A stretch of 64,000 bases of DNA from Marthasterias glacialis. Its lineage: Eukaryota; Echinodermata; Asteroidea; Forcipulatida; Asteriidae. Every line of letters starts with the position of its first letter. Positions within the stretch are counted from its first letter, which is position 1. The notes beneath the pieces are model-generated. The model saw only the letters and a list, made by a program, of their open reading frames with translations. It had not been told where the DNA came from and did no database searches. Location of the stretch: positions 14,109,490 through 14,173,489 of the forward strand of contig OU452230.1 of the NCBI GenBank assembly GCA_911728455.2, given 5' to 3'. Position numbers and translations under genes: made by a program. Positions 25,708-37,936 of this stretch are shown here, piece after piece.

Positions 25708-26759
25708 TGTTTCTGTTGAGATTTTTATTTTTTTTTATTATTATTATTATTCTTTATTTCCCCCCAACCCTATTGACTGAACCACATGACTTTTCTGCGC
25801 ACAAAATGCCGTTCTTTGAATTATCATTCTAGATAAATTCTATATCATGTTAAAGCTTGTGTCTTGACTTAGCTAAACGATATCATAAAATTGTAATTAT
25901 TAATTAATTAACCATAAGACAGCAGTGTGAATAATTAATTAAGCATTCTTGTCTCCAGCTTATCTCAGGAAGCCTACAACCGATCTTAATTTTCTTTTCA
26001 GTTATAGACTTGTTCAATATTGTAGATGTGCAATTTGGATTGTTTGTGTCTGTCACATCATCATAACGTCATTTATGGCATGTTTTGCATCTGTGTACAA
26101 AAGGCACGGCTCAAAAAGTGTAAATATTTGGTTGGTCAAAAACCACAATTTTTATAAATATATTGAATTTTAGATTGCTATATTACAAAGATCGTTTAGA
26201 AAACATGAATGCTTTTACAAAGAGTTGTCCCAGACCATATAAATTCATCAAAGCACAACGTAATTTCACTTTAATTAACCGTTAATTGTTCAATCTGAGC
26301 ACAATTAGTGCAACGCTGTGTGGATTGCGCTGCTTTTCGTCGCTCAGAGTTGATTGCAAAGTTGTACACAAGTGCGCATTCGCCTGTTTTTCACGCGTAA
26401 ACCCAATGAGGATTTTGGGTGTTGCGAACCTGTACAGGTTTTTCTTGGGAAAACTGCAAATATGAATGCGGCGGGGTAGCGCTATCTTTTAGCGTTTAAA
26501 ACTTCATATTGTGTTCTCAGATGTTAGTTTGGCTTTTGGTATGACTGCTCATATGCTATAGCACTCTCTATCGGTAGATGTTTTTCTACATGAAACTTGC
26601 AGAATCTTAGCATTTTTAGGGTTTTCGTTCAAAGGCATCGCATAGGAATAAATGTTATACCACCTTGTAAATAACAAAAACTCATAGTAAGGCAAACATG
26701 TTTTCGTCATCGTGATGTCATCAGGTATCAAGTTACATTAATTCAAAGTTTAATAATGA

Positions 26760-27400
26760 AAAAATCACATCTCCCGAAGCACATATCGTAGAGTCATAGT
26801 CTTTGTGCCATTTTAAAGCTTAGAGCACGGGTGACATATTAGTTAAACATATGACCCCAATTTGACCCTTCTGGTCCAAGCAGGAAGTTCAAAACTTTAA
26901 AACGTCATATTTCCTGAACTAAATTCTATAAAGTCGTAATCTTTGTGTTGTCATGTAGCTTACATCATATGTGATGTTTGATGTACAGGCGTGACCCCCA
27001 TTTGACCTTTACTTCCGGTCCAAACAGGAAGTTCAAAATTTCAAAATGTCACATCTTATGTGCAAAATGTCGTAAAGTCATAATCTTTGTTCCATTTGTA
27101 GCTTACATCATATGTGACATTTGTTTATTAGCATGACCCCACTTTGACCTTTACTTCCGGTCCAAACAGGAAGTTCAATATTTCTAAAAATCACATCTCC
27201 TGAACCAATTCTTGTAGAGTAATAATATTTGTACCATTTGTAGCTCACATAATGTGTGACATTTTGATAAAACGCATGACCCCACTTTGACCTTTACTTC
27301 CGGTCGAAATAAGCTTTAAATTAAAAAAATATATCTCCTGAGCCAATTGTCTAAAAGTCATAAATTTTGTATCGTTTAGGACCATTTTCAAGGTCTGAAG
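26760..27400. repeat. Diverged tandem repeat, ~140-bp unit, 4-5 copies
   Basis: Each unit contains a variant of TCACATCTCCTGAACC, a TAATCTTTGTACCATTT block, CATATGTGACATTTG, GCATGACCCCACTTTGACC and TTCCGGTCCAAACAGGAAGTTC. Units start near 26765, 26905, 27045, 27185 and 27325. CTTCCGGT...AGGAAG is itself a small inverted repeat. No coding function seen. Confidence 0.85.
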
Positions 27401-28178
27401 TGTTTAATCAAAGGACAAACAACTTCAGAACAGCTACGTGTTTGTCCACAAACACATAATGTCTAGTTTCTTTTTGTTCTTTTGAGTGCTTAGAGACTTT
27501 GTCCTGAAGGTGTTGGGCGTTGTTATTATTATTATATTTAAAAAATGCTTAAGTGTATACCCTTTCTCTTTATCTGCATGAGGGTACTGTTAATGTACTC
27601 TTTGTTTGTGGAATCTGGTTGTTATCAGTCTCAATTGTGCTCATGTTGGACATGATAGGAATGATGACCATCTGGATGAAATTATTCTGGATGCAGGTTG
27701 GGAGATAAAGTGTACATCATAATTTGGTGCTTTTTTGATTTGGAGATAAAGTAAGCACGCCATTGTCAAGTTGATCTGACACATTATTTAAATATTATAT
27801 GGCAAAATCAATGTTTATTATACAAACTTAATCAACAGACATTCCACAAGTTGTTCATTACACAGTTGTAACTGTTCTTGCAATTGCACTGGTGTTTCAA
27901 CTCCAGGCAACCTTGTTGGTTGTCTCTTTATGAAACATTACCGATTGATAACATACTTTTAAAAGCCATTTGGATGGCTTTCTATACAAGGAAGGGAAGC
28001 ACTTAATATGTCATCACCTCATATGAAATACATTTCCTGTTGTGAAATAAAACAAACAAGTGTACTTTGCACTGTGTACATGTACATGCGTGTATTTTTG
28101 CCATGAATGAAATGTTTCAGTATTCAAAGTCATGTTACTAGAAAATGATGTGGCCCATTTTAAATAGTAATACTAGTA

Positions 28179-28962
28179 GACCGATTGCGCAACAATGTTT
28201 ACATGCGGTCACGTGACCCCCTATCGGGTACGACGTCATACAGCTGGTGAAAAAATACGTGTAAAGAGATAGGCCGTGACACAGAGTGAGTTCGAAAACA
28301 GTGGATTATACTTTCGTTAAGCAATGAATTAGTTAATCAGCCCCTTTATTGAAAGTGTGGCATTAATTTAAATCACATCTCTGTTTCATAGTTTAACAGA
28401 ATTCTACTAAAAAGAGGTTTTTTAGCCATGCACTACCGGCGTCAGACGACTATTATGTAGCCACCTGTCTGCTGTTTTGTTTGTAATGTTGACCTAAATC
28501 ACTGTAAAAAAGGATAAACAACGTTGGAAAAGTGAGCATTATTACCTAGCCTTGCAGAATTTCAAATAGGCAAAGGAATCACAGTTTTGGAAAGCAATTT
28601 CTTTGGAGGATTTCAGATTCAAAACTTTGAAATTTTTGTGTTGAAAAGTGTGTGGTGATCGCGTTCGTCTGGCCTAACAATCCGTCGTGCGCTGTACACA
28701 TCGTGCACATTTATACGGTACTTTTACAATTTTCAAGACTTGCTGGAACTGTCCTTACTGGCTTTATTCAGCCACTTGAAGGTCTTTGGTACAAACTCTG
28801 GAATATGTTTCACAGATTTCGAGCAAAAAAAGCCTTGATCGAATTACCTATTAAAATGCATTAATCATCGTGTACCGTACCACCCTTTCCTATGGAGGAT
28901 TACGTGTGTGTTTACATTTTTAACCCAACAGGGGTCATGTGACGTAGGTCGCGCAATCGGTC
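28179..28962. mobile_element. MITE, GACCGATTGCGC family, full copy 1 (784 bp)
   Basis: Ends are GACCGATTGCGCAACA and, inversely, GACCGATTGCGCGACC, flanked by TA on both sides (28177-28178, 28963-28964). The subterminal CACGTGACC / GGGTCATGTGAC blocks are also inverted. There is no transposase. TA duplication suggests a Tc1/mariner-like relative, though the termini are not a family I can name. Other copies: 33382, 35662-36194 and 57317-57712. Confidence 0.88.
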
Positions 28963-28976
28963 TATAGGGAGGCCCT

Positions 28977-30038
28977 GGGCCCATACTCACAAAACTTTGC
29001 TTAATGGGGTACCGGTACTTAAGCTTGCACTTAAGTTTTAAGCACCCCACTAACTTTAGATGGGCACTTGACTACCTATTCACAAAACATCGAAGTACTC
29101 CACTTATCTTAGCACATCGCTTAAGTCTAAAAAAATAAACTCATTTCGATCACACTTGTGCACATGTGCACAACTTGTATGTCAACAATTGTTACGATGG
29201 TGATTGGACGCAATCAATCAATCGATTCAGTATTAATCATCGCTAGCATAGCCCTCATAATGTTATAATATTGATGGCTACAATTTTCAAATTATTATTT
29301 TTTTTTAATGCGTTGACACAAAATGCGTGCTTTTATATTACCCAGTTACATTATCCCATTGATTTAACGCTCCCCAAAAATAACATTGAATGGGCGCGTT
29401 TATACAGTGGTCCATTGACTAATCTACATTTGGTTTATGGCATAATATACATTGTATCAAATTGTAATACAATAATGGCGACTGACCGTAAGAGAAGGCG
29501 GTCCACTAAAGCCAAATTTTTCATAGAAGACAGAGAAATTTCTTACTGAGTGGGAAAAGATTGATTAATTGCTGCGTCCTGCGACAATATTTTCACAAGC
29601 GTAGCCTAACGCATGAAACCACTTGCATAACAAAACTGCAGTGTGATGAGGTGGCTTACCTTGATTAGTATAGCGCTGCTTCGTTCAGTCAGTGAGTCGA
29701 TTCTTTTCCTTTAGATCTAATCTATATCAAGTATAAATTTCTCTGAAAACAAGTAGATTGAACCTTTTTACGACATAGGATTTTCCTTGAGAAGGCTTTT
29801 TTTGTTAATTTATCCTGTTGCATGACACGTAAAAAAAAAACCGCTATGACATCTTATTACCCCACTTAACTTGAGTTAAGACTGGTCAGAACACACATAG
29901 ATTTAAGATGCGAAAGTAAGCGAGGCACTTAGCGAGAATGCTTTGTGAATACGACTTTATTAGTAAGATTCGTCTAAGTTGGGTAATTGAGTCCGGTACT
30001 TAAACTTTTGTGACTTAAGTAGTTTCGTAAATACAGGC
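28977..30038. mobile_element. Large inverted-repeat element, ~1.06 kb
   Basis: Left end GGGCCCATACTCACAAAACT and right end, inversely, GGGCCTGTATTTACGAAACT share imperfect terminal repeats, with CTTAAG-rich subterminal sequence on both sides. The interior (29271-29549) has an open frame ending in DRKRRRSTKAKFFIEDREI, too short and unrelated to any transposase I know. Confidence 0.65.
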
Positions 30039-30245
30039 CCTGAAGATTGTACATTTATACTTAGTGGACATAGAAAGCACTAGAATGAAATTTCCCTCCA
30101 AACAGTCTGACTAGTAATGCACACTTGCCTATGCAATCATTGTCTTGTATTAAAACCAATTAATGCTGTTTGTGCAAACCTCTTCAGATTCAGATTCAGG
30201 ATCTACCACTGTTTTGTAACATAGAGACTGTTTTTGTTATTGCAG

Positions 30246-30260
30246 TACTGGAGACGATAA
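30246..30260 (+). CDS. PIK3C3: PIK3C3/VPS34 last coding exon (YWRR-stop)
   Basis: Fifteen bases, TAC TGG AGA CGA TAA, follow a good acceptor (GTTATTGCAG). They supply the Tyr-Trp-Arg-basic C-terminus that VPS34 proteins need after the FAQ end of the 17879-18004 exon. Phase 0 matches. The tail is known to sit against the catalytic loop of the kinase. The exon continues as 3' UTR after 30260. The match is short, but residues, phase and splice site all agree. Confidence 0.85.
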   Translation, partial: YWRR

Positions 30261-30770
30261 ATTGGATTCACCGGAGTGCAGTGATCAATGGATTTGAACT
30301 TCCAGCATACATGTGCAAAACCTGCTAATAAAAGTGTATTTATCTGCTGCCCATACAAAATTCTGCCCTACAAACCACATACTATGTCTTTTCTTCATCT
30401 CTTTGTAATTAAAATTTCCTTGAGTTTAATCTTGAAAATAATTGGGGATAAAGGGAAATGGGCATCAGGTGAGGAGATGATGCAAAAATGGTTAAAGGAT
30501 TTTTGCTTTTTACATGGTGGACATGCAATTTCTCGTACAATAATAAGAAAGAAGCTTGCTATCAAAGCCCTCTTTCACAGACCGAAAGGTAAACTATGTA
30601 CCATTAAATTACTATGGAGAGGGAAAGAAGATACATGTACTATGCCCAGACCTGTAGTTTTCCATTTGTTGTGGAACAGTAATGCAGCAATTTTGTATTG
30701 AACATCTTGATAACAGAAATACAGGCTTATTGACTGGTTATCACTTGGTAGAATCCAAGTAGGTACGGCA
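30261..30770 (+). other. PIK3C3: Probable PIK3C3 3' UTR
   Basis: AT-rich sequence directly after the stop codon. A 137-aa open frame (30288-30701) lies here but has no recognised domain and is best read as UTR. AATAAA-type candidates occur near 30820. The end of the transcript cannot be fixed from sequence alone. Confidence 0.5.
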
Positions 30771-30774
30771 AAAA

Positions 30775-31005
30775 TATGTAAGTAACTAAGTAAGATAGTT
30801 ACATGTGTAATTAACTAAATAAAGAAATTGAGTAACTCAGTAGCTAAGAAACTAAGTAACTAAGTAAGTAACTAAATAAAGAAACTGAGCAACTAAGTAG
30901 CTAAGTAACTAAGTAAGAAACTAAGTAACTAAGTAAGATAGTTACATGTGTAAGTAACTTAATAATTAAGAAATTGAGTAACTAAGTACTAAATCAAATG
31001 AATAA
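30775..31005. repeat. Imperfect (GTAACTAA)n low-complexity repeat
   Basis: Long run built from AAGTAACTAAGTAAG-type 4- to 8-bp units with interruptions, including two copies of AAGTAAGATAGTTACATGTG about 150 bp apart. Confidence 0.85.
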
Positions 31006-31667
31006 ATACATTAGTCTGTAAATAGATAAGTTTTCAATGAATCTTAAACGTAAGATTTAAGAATAGCACTTCAAAGTTTTCTGGTTACAAATTCAGGAAA
31101 AAAAATTGCTTTTAAAACTGTATTGAGATTATTTCAGTACAAATACCGCTGAGGCTATGTTTTGAATTTGATGCTAGAATTTTAACTGACATAAAGATTA
31201 CACTGTTTTTGGAGTCAAGACAAGTTAATAATTATTATAAACCAAAAGTGGAACTTCTCGGATGGCAGTAAGTCATGAGTATAAATCATCTGTCTTGTTA
31301 ACCAACATTTTGGTATTTTTGGTTTTTGAAAAAAAGTGGTTTGAAGTTGTTAATGTTTTTCCAAAAGGTTTCATAAAGCACTGTTTTTTATCATACAAAG
31401 CGTCAGTAACCTCCATAGTAATAGCACTCCGCACTAATGACGTCACTTTTGCTTCAAACATTCCACCACTCATACATCATGAGATCACTGCGTCCGCGTG
31501 CCAGCAGGGTGTATTGTATGTACGAGCAAGGTAGACATCCGTCAGTATACAATAATGTTGTCTGCTGTGATGTGGTCCCTGCTGTTTTGGCAGCAGATGG
31601 CACCCGAGGCGAAGCCGAGGGTACCATCGGCCCGATAGTGTTCAAAGCAGCATGACAACAATTGTTC

Positions 31668-33298
31668 TGTTATACCATGGTATTAGATTGCAGGATTGTT
31701 AAAAGGGCGGAGATGACGGTAGCAGGCGATCGATTTTTTATCAACCAAAATGTATCAACTGGTCCCTATCGCGAGCATCATATCGATTGTACAGTAGCGT
31801 GCATAGTACCAGTGGGTGGATAGTAGCCTCATTCTCAGGTAGTACTGCTAATCTGGTTGTACAGATCAATGGGGATGATGAAACAATGTTCTGAGAACGA
31901 TCTTGGTAATGGACGCGGGCGGGCAGGCGGGCGGCGATTTTTTTCCCCGTACCACACGCTGAATAGGGAGCCACAGCGAGGCGTCCCGATTGGTCGGTTG
32001 CTAATGTATTATGCATGTTAGGTCACAAGAGTTCGTTTCATGTGCTATGGGGTACGACGCGTACATAACCCAGCATAAGTGTTGTATGTGCCATGTTTAT
32101 AACTAATAAAGATCGAACAGGGTCAAGAGGCAAGGAAATGCATGAAGTGGGACAGTGACTCGCGATTGTAGGTTTCTTTAAAGCAAAACAAACAATCAAA
32201 CACAGACATAAAACACTCTTTTGATCAAAAGTGACCGAAAGCAAAGAAAGTCAATGAAACACAGCTTAAAAGAAAATAAATAAAACACAAACAAATCACA
32301 GTAAAAGCTAACCCAATACTAAAACACAGTACCCAAGAAAGTTGCAGATTGAGATCAAAATAGCTTTAAAGACCGAGTCCATAGCAGTAATAACTCGTTC
32401 AAACCAGGCAATTAAACTACCAAAATAATGGGAGAGCACAACCAAAAGCTGATGATGCCCCTTGCAGTGCTATAGGCTGCTGTCTGAAGCCAATTATTAC
32501 TACAAGGGGTGACTAACAACACACTCAAAGATTACACAAATTAAACCAAGTGTGTGAACAGTTTTAGGAGAAACATAAACAGTGGAAAGGTAACTTCAAC
32601 TCTAACGTTTATACAAGCTTTGTTCTGCACCCGTGAAGTACCGAAAAACAGGTGGCCCATAATACCCTGTCATTTAAGGTTCTCCACAATACCATTTCTT
32701 AGTACAAACACATTCTTAGGCTACCACATCTATGTCCCCACATTACTGACCAGAAACTCCCCTGTTGGCCACTATAGTGCACATCAGCAGGTAACTTAAA
32801 ATACCGCAGAAAAAGGACCTCACATACACTGTACACTTAACACGTATCTCAGATAGAAGTGACCTTGGTTTATTCTTGCAGCGTCTGGAACACAAACACC
32901 ATGCTGAACTTGCTGCTGAGTATTCCCTACATAGTACATGTACATTACAGAGCACGAGGAGGGTCCGTACTTTACGCCGATCACACAAAACTTTCGTGTG
33001 CAATAGCCTGCGACCTAAACATGCATAATGTATTTTGTAACTGACCAATCGGGACGCTTCGCTGTAGCTCCCTATTGAGCGTGTGGTACGGAAAAAAAAA
33101 TCGCAGGCGGGCGACATGGCCCACCTCTTTCTCGGGTGTATTGCTAACTTCAATGTACATATCAATGAAATAAATTGTCTGAGGACGATCTAGGTAATGG
33201 ACCCGACAACATCACTTTTGTGGGAAGAAGTTTTGTATTATGTCACGTGATTGGTTCTCGACCAATAAAAATTCACGATCTGATACCATGGTATAACA
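31668..33298. mobile_element. Inverted-repeat element with TGTTATACCATGG ends, ~1.63 kb
   Basis: TGTTATACCATGGTATTAGA at the left and its inverse at the right mark the ends. Long inner arms also pair: the GC-rich block at 31905-32010 (CGTACCACACGCTGAATAGG) and the inverse of 33035-33110 (CTATTGAGCGTGTGGTACGG). The centre (32040-32900) is AT-rich and non-coding. It is probably a foldback-like or MITE-type DNA element. Target duplication is unclear. Confidence 0.7.
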
Positions 33299-33381
33299 AT
33301 GAAATTTGACACTTTGCCTGAGATCCAGGTACTTGCGTGACCTATTGAAACAAGTACACATTAATAAAGATAACATGATTA

Positions 33382-33530
33382 GACCGATTGCGCGCCCCAT
33401 GTCACGTGACCTGTTGTGGGTATTAAATGTAAACAAACGCGACGTCCTCCATAGGAAAGTGCGGTTCCGTACATGATGATTGTTGCATTTTGTTTATTCA
33501 AGTTGTTCATTATTTTTGTTGAAGCATACG
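33382..33530. mobile_element. MITE, GACCGATTGCGC family, one-ended fragment (copy 2)
   Basis: Begins TTA then GACCGATTGCGCGCCCCATG, with the shared CACGTGACC block and CCTCCATAGGAAA block that are also in the 35662 copy. The partner end is not found nearby, so it is truncated. Confidence 0.7.
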
Positions 33531-34071
33531 TGTTGACCTGTATTATTTATAACGCGTACATTGCACTTGAGTCACATCATGCTCACTGTTAGCCTTTCGT
33601 CAGAAGGCCATCCGGCTTTAGACATCTGTGAGCCGCGAAGCCACTGCAGCGAAGACCAAGTCAGCGCGCACACGACAAGTGGCGAAGCCATGAGGACCTT
33701 TTTAAACTTGTCATGAATTTCTAATGTTTTTCTTTATTTCTTGAGTTTTGCTACCCCAAGCGGGGAGCAAAATTCCCAGCCAATCAGAAGCGATGAGATC
33801 AGCAAGCATTAACCATCCGCATTGTGATTGGTTTCAGTGCCGTTCGATACTTAATGAATAATTCAACATCAAAAACCGCAAAATCAAGTTGGCAGGCCCT
33901 CCTCGTGGCTTCGCCACTCGATCGTGCTCGCAGTTCGCTGATAAAGCTGTCTTAGCCACGGAGGCCTTGATAGACTTAGGATCTGGACCCACGCTTATTT
34001 TCATTCAAGCATGGCACACGATGTATCGGTCGCACTTTCGCATACATGTAATACGTTTGAACCGGTCATTT
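33531..34071. other. Non-coding, CpG-bearing repeat-like DNA
   Basis: Contains GCGAAGCCACTGCAGCGAAG-like and GTGGCGAAGCC repeats and, inversely, TGGCTTCGCCACTC at 33907. This suggests another inverted-repeat element whose limits I cannot define. No gene supported. Confidence 0.4.
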
Positions 34072-34668
34072 CGTAACCGGTCCCACGAAGTGACACATGT
34101 CAAAACGCGTAAAAAGAACTTTTTGAGATATTTGCATTTTAAAAGATGCTAAATTCAAAACTCATAATGCTGCAGTACTAAAAAAGTATTGTGTAGTTTA
34201 AATGCCCTAACGTGTTTTGTTAAGAGTTAGATCTTTTCAATATCATAAAACAAAATCACCAAAACATTGATTATCACAATTAGCCTATTCATCAAACCTG
34301 CCCGTCTGTTTGGGAAATTGAAAACGCAAAATCACCGTGACCTATCGTTGTCCACATCTTTAGTGTATGTTTTTACATAGGGAAGGGCGCGCATGTCACG
34401 TCTTGAAAACGCAATACGACTTGACCTAGATGCCTGTCAAATTTTATACAATGTGTTTTGCACATGTTTCGTGAAAACGCAAAATGCAACTACTTAGATG
34501 AATGCTGAATTACAAATTCATGTAATTAAGAAATTAAGCATACTTATGATTAAGCAGCAATTTGGGATGGCTTACAATCATGTTTAAAGGCAAGAAGTGA
34601 AAAAAAATCTCAAAAATGTAGAAAACGTTATTTTTTACATTTGTGTCTCTTTCGTGGGAACGGTGACG
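34072..34668. mobile_element. CGTMACCGG-family MITE, 597 bp, 4-bp ATTT duplication
   Basis: The left end CGTAACCGGTCCCACGAAGT and the right end read inversely CGTCACCGTTCCCACGAAAG are ~25-bp inverted repeats. ATTT flanks both sides (34068-34071 and 34669-34672). Subterminal copies of GTGAAAACGCAAAATG lie inside. It is the short relative of the 3.1-kb element at 36578-39689. Confidence 0.85.
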
Positions 34669-35661
34669 ATTTGGTGTTTGCATGAAGATGTAATTTTAAG
34701 AAGTAGTATTATAACATATAATGATGCCCTATGAGAACCCAACTTTATTTGAACCATTTTCTTACAACAACCATATGCCTAACTTATAGAAAACGGCCGT
34801 TAAAATGTTCAAATCTAAATTAACAAATTATAAAGTGCAACTTTCAAGTTACACTATGCTTGTTATATACATTCATCTTCATCACATGTACAATTAATTT
34901 TTAAAAGTGTGTAATGCAAAACCGTTACTTATGAGAGTCCAACTTCTTTTAAAATCCCAAATGAAATGAAGTAGGCCCAACAATGTAAATAAATGCAATA
35001 ATAACATAAATTGCAAAGCTTGTTTGAATAATAGCTAAACAATTATAGTTTAGAAATAGTTCAACTTCGACCGTGAATGTCTAGAAGATACGTATTTTGT
35101 TCTGCGGGGCTATATCGTCGCTTCCTGAAAATTGCGATGAGATGACAAATAAAACATTGGTAACCCTCTGTTTAATGGTTATAAATAAATAAAATAAATA
35201 TTTGTTTAAAAAATTAATTTAAAAATCAATAAATAAAACATTTGTCCTTATACAGCAATATAGAGGTAACAAACGTCATAAAACTACAGATCCAGTGCGT
35301 CGATTAAAAACTATTTATTATGAAAACTTTTTCTTTTCTTCTTTTCTTGAAAGGTAGGCCTAGAATGTTTCACTTATCACCCTCACATCCTTAAAGATGC
35401 ATTGCCTGATTTCAGGCTGATTTGGGGGTCAAAATATATTTATCTTTCTAATTGCTAATATTACGGGGTATAAAAAAATTATGAGCTTTCATTGATACTT
35501 TGAACGAAAAAATCCGTCAAGGATTAGTGGCAGTTAATTAAAAACGTAAATGAAGAAAAGGCTGGGTCAGCTTTTAATTCTCAGAGCTATGACGTACGTC
35601 ATTTGCATATTGTAGAAGCACAGGATATGAGTATTCATGCTTGTATTCAAGCATCGTAATA
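34669..35661. other. AT-rich stretch, nothing recognised
   Basis: No open frame, exon or clear repeat found on either strand. The copy 3 MITE begins at 35662. Confidence 0.4.
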
Positions 35662-36194
35662 GACCGATTGCGCAACCCGCAACACGTGACCCCTTTTGGG
35701 TATAAAAATAATGTAAACACACACGTAATCCTCCATAGGAAAATGTGCTACGGTACACGATGATTAATGCATTTAGTTTATTCGATGGAGGCTTTTTTTG
35801 CTCGAAAACTGTGTGATTCCTTTGCCTATTTGAAATTCTGCAAGGCTAGGTATTATTACTATTAATGCTCACTTTTTCAACGTTTTTTATCCCTTTTTTA
35901 CAGTGATTTAGGCCTACATTACAAACAAAATAACAGACGGGTGGCTACAAAAAAAAAACTCTTTTTAGTAGAAAACTGGTTGTTTATGAAACAGAGATGT
36001 GATTTAAATTAATGCCACAACTTACTACTTTAAATAAAGGGGCTGATTAACTAATTTATCACTGAATAAAAGTAAAATCGACTGTTTTCGAACTCACTCT
36101 GTGTCTCTTTACACGTATTTTGCCATCAGCTGTACGGCGTTGTACCCAATGGGGGTCACGTGACCACATGTCAACATTGTCGCGCAAATCGGTC
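35662..36194. mobile_element. MITE, GACCGATTGCGC family, copy 3 (533 bp)
   Basis: Ends GACCGATTGCGCAACC and, inversely, GACCGATTTGCGCGAC. Left flank is TA, right flank TT, a probable one-base decay of the TA duplication. Internal sequence is collinear with copies 1 and 2 (CCTCCATAGGAAA, TGCCTATTTGAAATTCTGC). It is non-coding. Confidence 0.85.
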
Positions 36195-36282
36195 TTTAGA
36201 TGCCGACGTGCAATCTTTGTTGAACTAAGGCGCTATAAAACCAGCGCAGCCGTGTCAGGGTGAATATTTATCGAACATTTTT

Positions 36283-36577
36283 TCAATTATTAACCTGAGA
36301 GGGCTTAACAGGTTCGTAAAATACTGTCACTTTAAAATGGGAACGTTTGAATATGCTGTAACGTTGATCCGACATGGCTGCTATTTGGCATCTATTGATC
36401 TAAAAGATGCTTACCTTACAATTCCGATAGCTGATGAGCATAAGAAGTGGTTACGGTTTCAATGGCGAAACAATTTATGGCAGTTCACGTGCCTATGTTT
36501 TGGTCTTTCTAGTGCAACACGGATTTCACAAAAGTAATGAAAACAGATGTGGCCACGTTATGCAACAAGGGACATAT
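36283..36577 (+). mobile_element. DIRS-type retrotransposon, plus strand, RT piece 1
   Basis: The plus frame carries LRGLNRFVKY, GCYLASIDLKDAYLTIPIAD, a DIRS RT motif with the first catalytic Asp, and WQFTCLCFGLSSA. It then runs through a frameshift into the insertion point at 36577. The element is 5'-truncated, since no gag-like part is visible upstream. RT resumes at 39690. Confidence 0.85.
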
Positions 36578-36882
36578 TGTCACCGGTCCCACGAAGTAAC
36601 ACCAACCTATCCATTGAGACGAAACCGACACTGGCGTTTTCACGAACTGACACGAACTGTCAAAAGGCGTGGATAAAGTTAAAAATCGCTAATTTTCCTT
36701 ATCCAGAAGCCACAGATTGTAATTTAAATCCCCTTAGTTTATTCTCATAAAAGTTAGGCCTTTCAAAATTAGTGCATGAATATGCACTAATTTTGTTTAA
36801 AAACATTGGTTAATTGCCATAGTAATAAGTAAAAGATATGTGTCACTTCGTGAAAACGCAAAAGTTGGCTGACCTCTTTTAA

Positions 36883-37809
36883 CCCTATCAGGACCGGGGG
36901 GGCACAATGTGCCCCCTACCGATTTTTTTCCAGTAACTTTTTAACGCTTATTCTGATCACCGCGAAATTTTCTGACTTTTCCCAAAATTTACCAACAATC
37001 ATAATGGCAAAAAATAATTGATACGGGGGGGGGGGGGGGGGTAAGCTGTTGCCATGGCAACCATTTGTTTGACCTTGGATTTCACGATTTTACTGTTATT
37101 ACTGATTTTTTTAAAAAACTTTTTGAACATAAGTAACACTTATTTTTGATTTATTTGCCAGAAAAGTGATTGTGATGAGTCACGTGTCTAAAATGGTTTT
37201 GGGAATTCAAAATGGCCGTCATTTTTTACGGCCATCTTGGATTTTGTGTTTTCAGCCTGTAATCAGGGGGTCAAATTATATCAATTTTTGTAACAAAATA
37301 ATTTTTTTAAAATGCTAATTTCTTACTTTTCAGACCCACAAAAAATTTGGATTTGTCAACCAAGCCTTATTATTTCTCCCTGGGCCCTTGGCGGCGGCCA
37401 TTTTGATTTAAAAGTGAAAAGAAAAACCCAAAACCCAATTTTTTTCCCCAAAATGGGATAAATTAATGTACTATAACGCGCTCAAAGGGGACTCCAGTAA
37501 CCAAATTAGGTTCGAATTATATTGATCTTGTAAAAATGTACAAGTTTGCCAAGTTTCGGACGAAAAATACAGAAGTTACGGGGAAAACACAATTTTTGAC
37601 CAAAAATGGGCAAAAAAACAGTCAAAACGCCTTCTAGTGACAATTTTAGGGAAATTTTTTGACGTCATCATGTAGATCTCGGTGAAATGAACATTTGTGA
37701 CAAGTTTCATCGAAATCGGTCGAACACTTTGGAAAATACGGAGGGGGCACTATGTGCCCCCCCCCCCCCGTCCCCGTACATCCAAAAAAAAAGCGCGGTC
37801 CTGAAAGGG
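36883..37809. mobile_element. piggyBac-like MITE, TTAA target duplication
   Basis: Both ends abut TTAA (36879-36882 and 37810-37813). The termini CCCTATCAGGACCG and inversely CCCTTTCAGGACCGCG are inverted repeats, and GGGGGCACAATGTGCCCCC / GGGGGCACTATGTGCCCCC palindromes lie just inside each end. CCCT tips plus TTAA are the piggyBac hallmark. The interior is non-coding and has a 20-bp poly-G run at 37024. It is nested inside the 3.1-kb transposon. Confidence 0.92.
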
Positions 37810-37936
37810 TTAAGTACCATGTTTTTCCAATGTCGTCACGTGATCACGCGCACGCTGTAGTTCGTGTCACTTCGTTAAACCGCAAATGGGTTGACCTACA
37901 TTACACTCTTTTGCCACAATTAAGGTGGCCCACAAC

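Larger units (their letters stand above)
18005..30245 (+). other. PIK3C3: Last intron of PIK3C3 (12.2 kb), packed with mobile elements
   Basis: The intron starts with GTAACT after the FAQ codons and ends with TTTTTGTTATTGCAG at 30245. It contains a small MITE, a minus-strand L2-like fragment, an RTE-like LINE, tandem repeats and two larger MITEs. Apart from those I see no further gene in it. Its size is due largely to these insertions. Confidence 0.85.

Noticed and set aside
28652..28864. 70-aa open frame as a transposase remnant
   Set aside because: It lies in a short MITE, lacks any DDE-type motif, and is not kept in the other copies.
30288..30701. 137-aa protein after the PIK3C3 stop
   Set aside because: It follows directly on the last exon, has no recognised domain, and is best read as 3' UTR.
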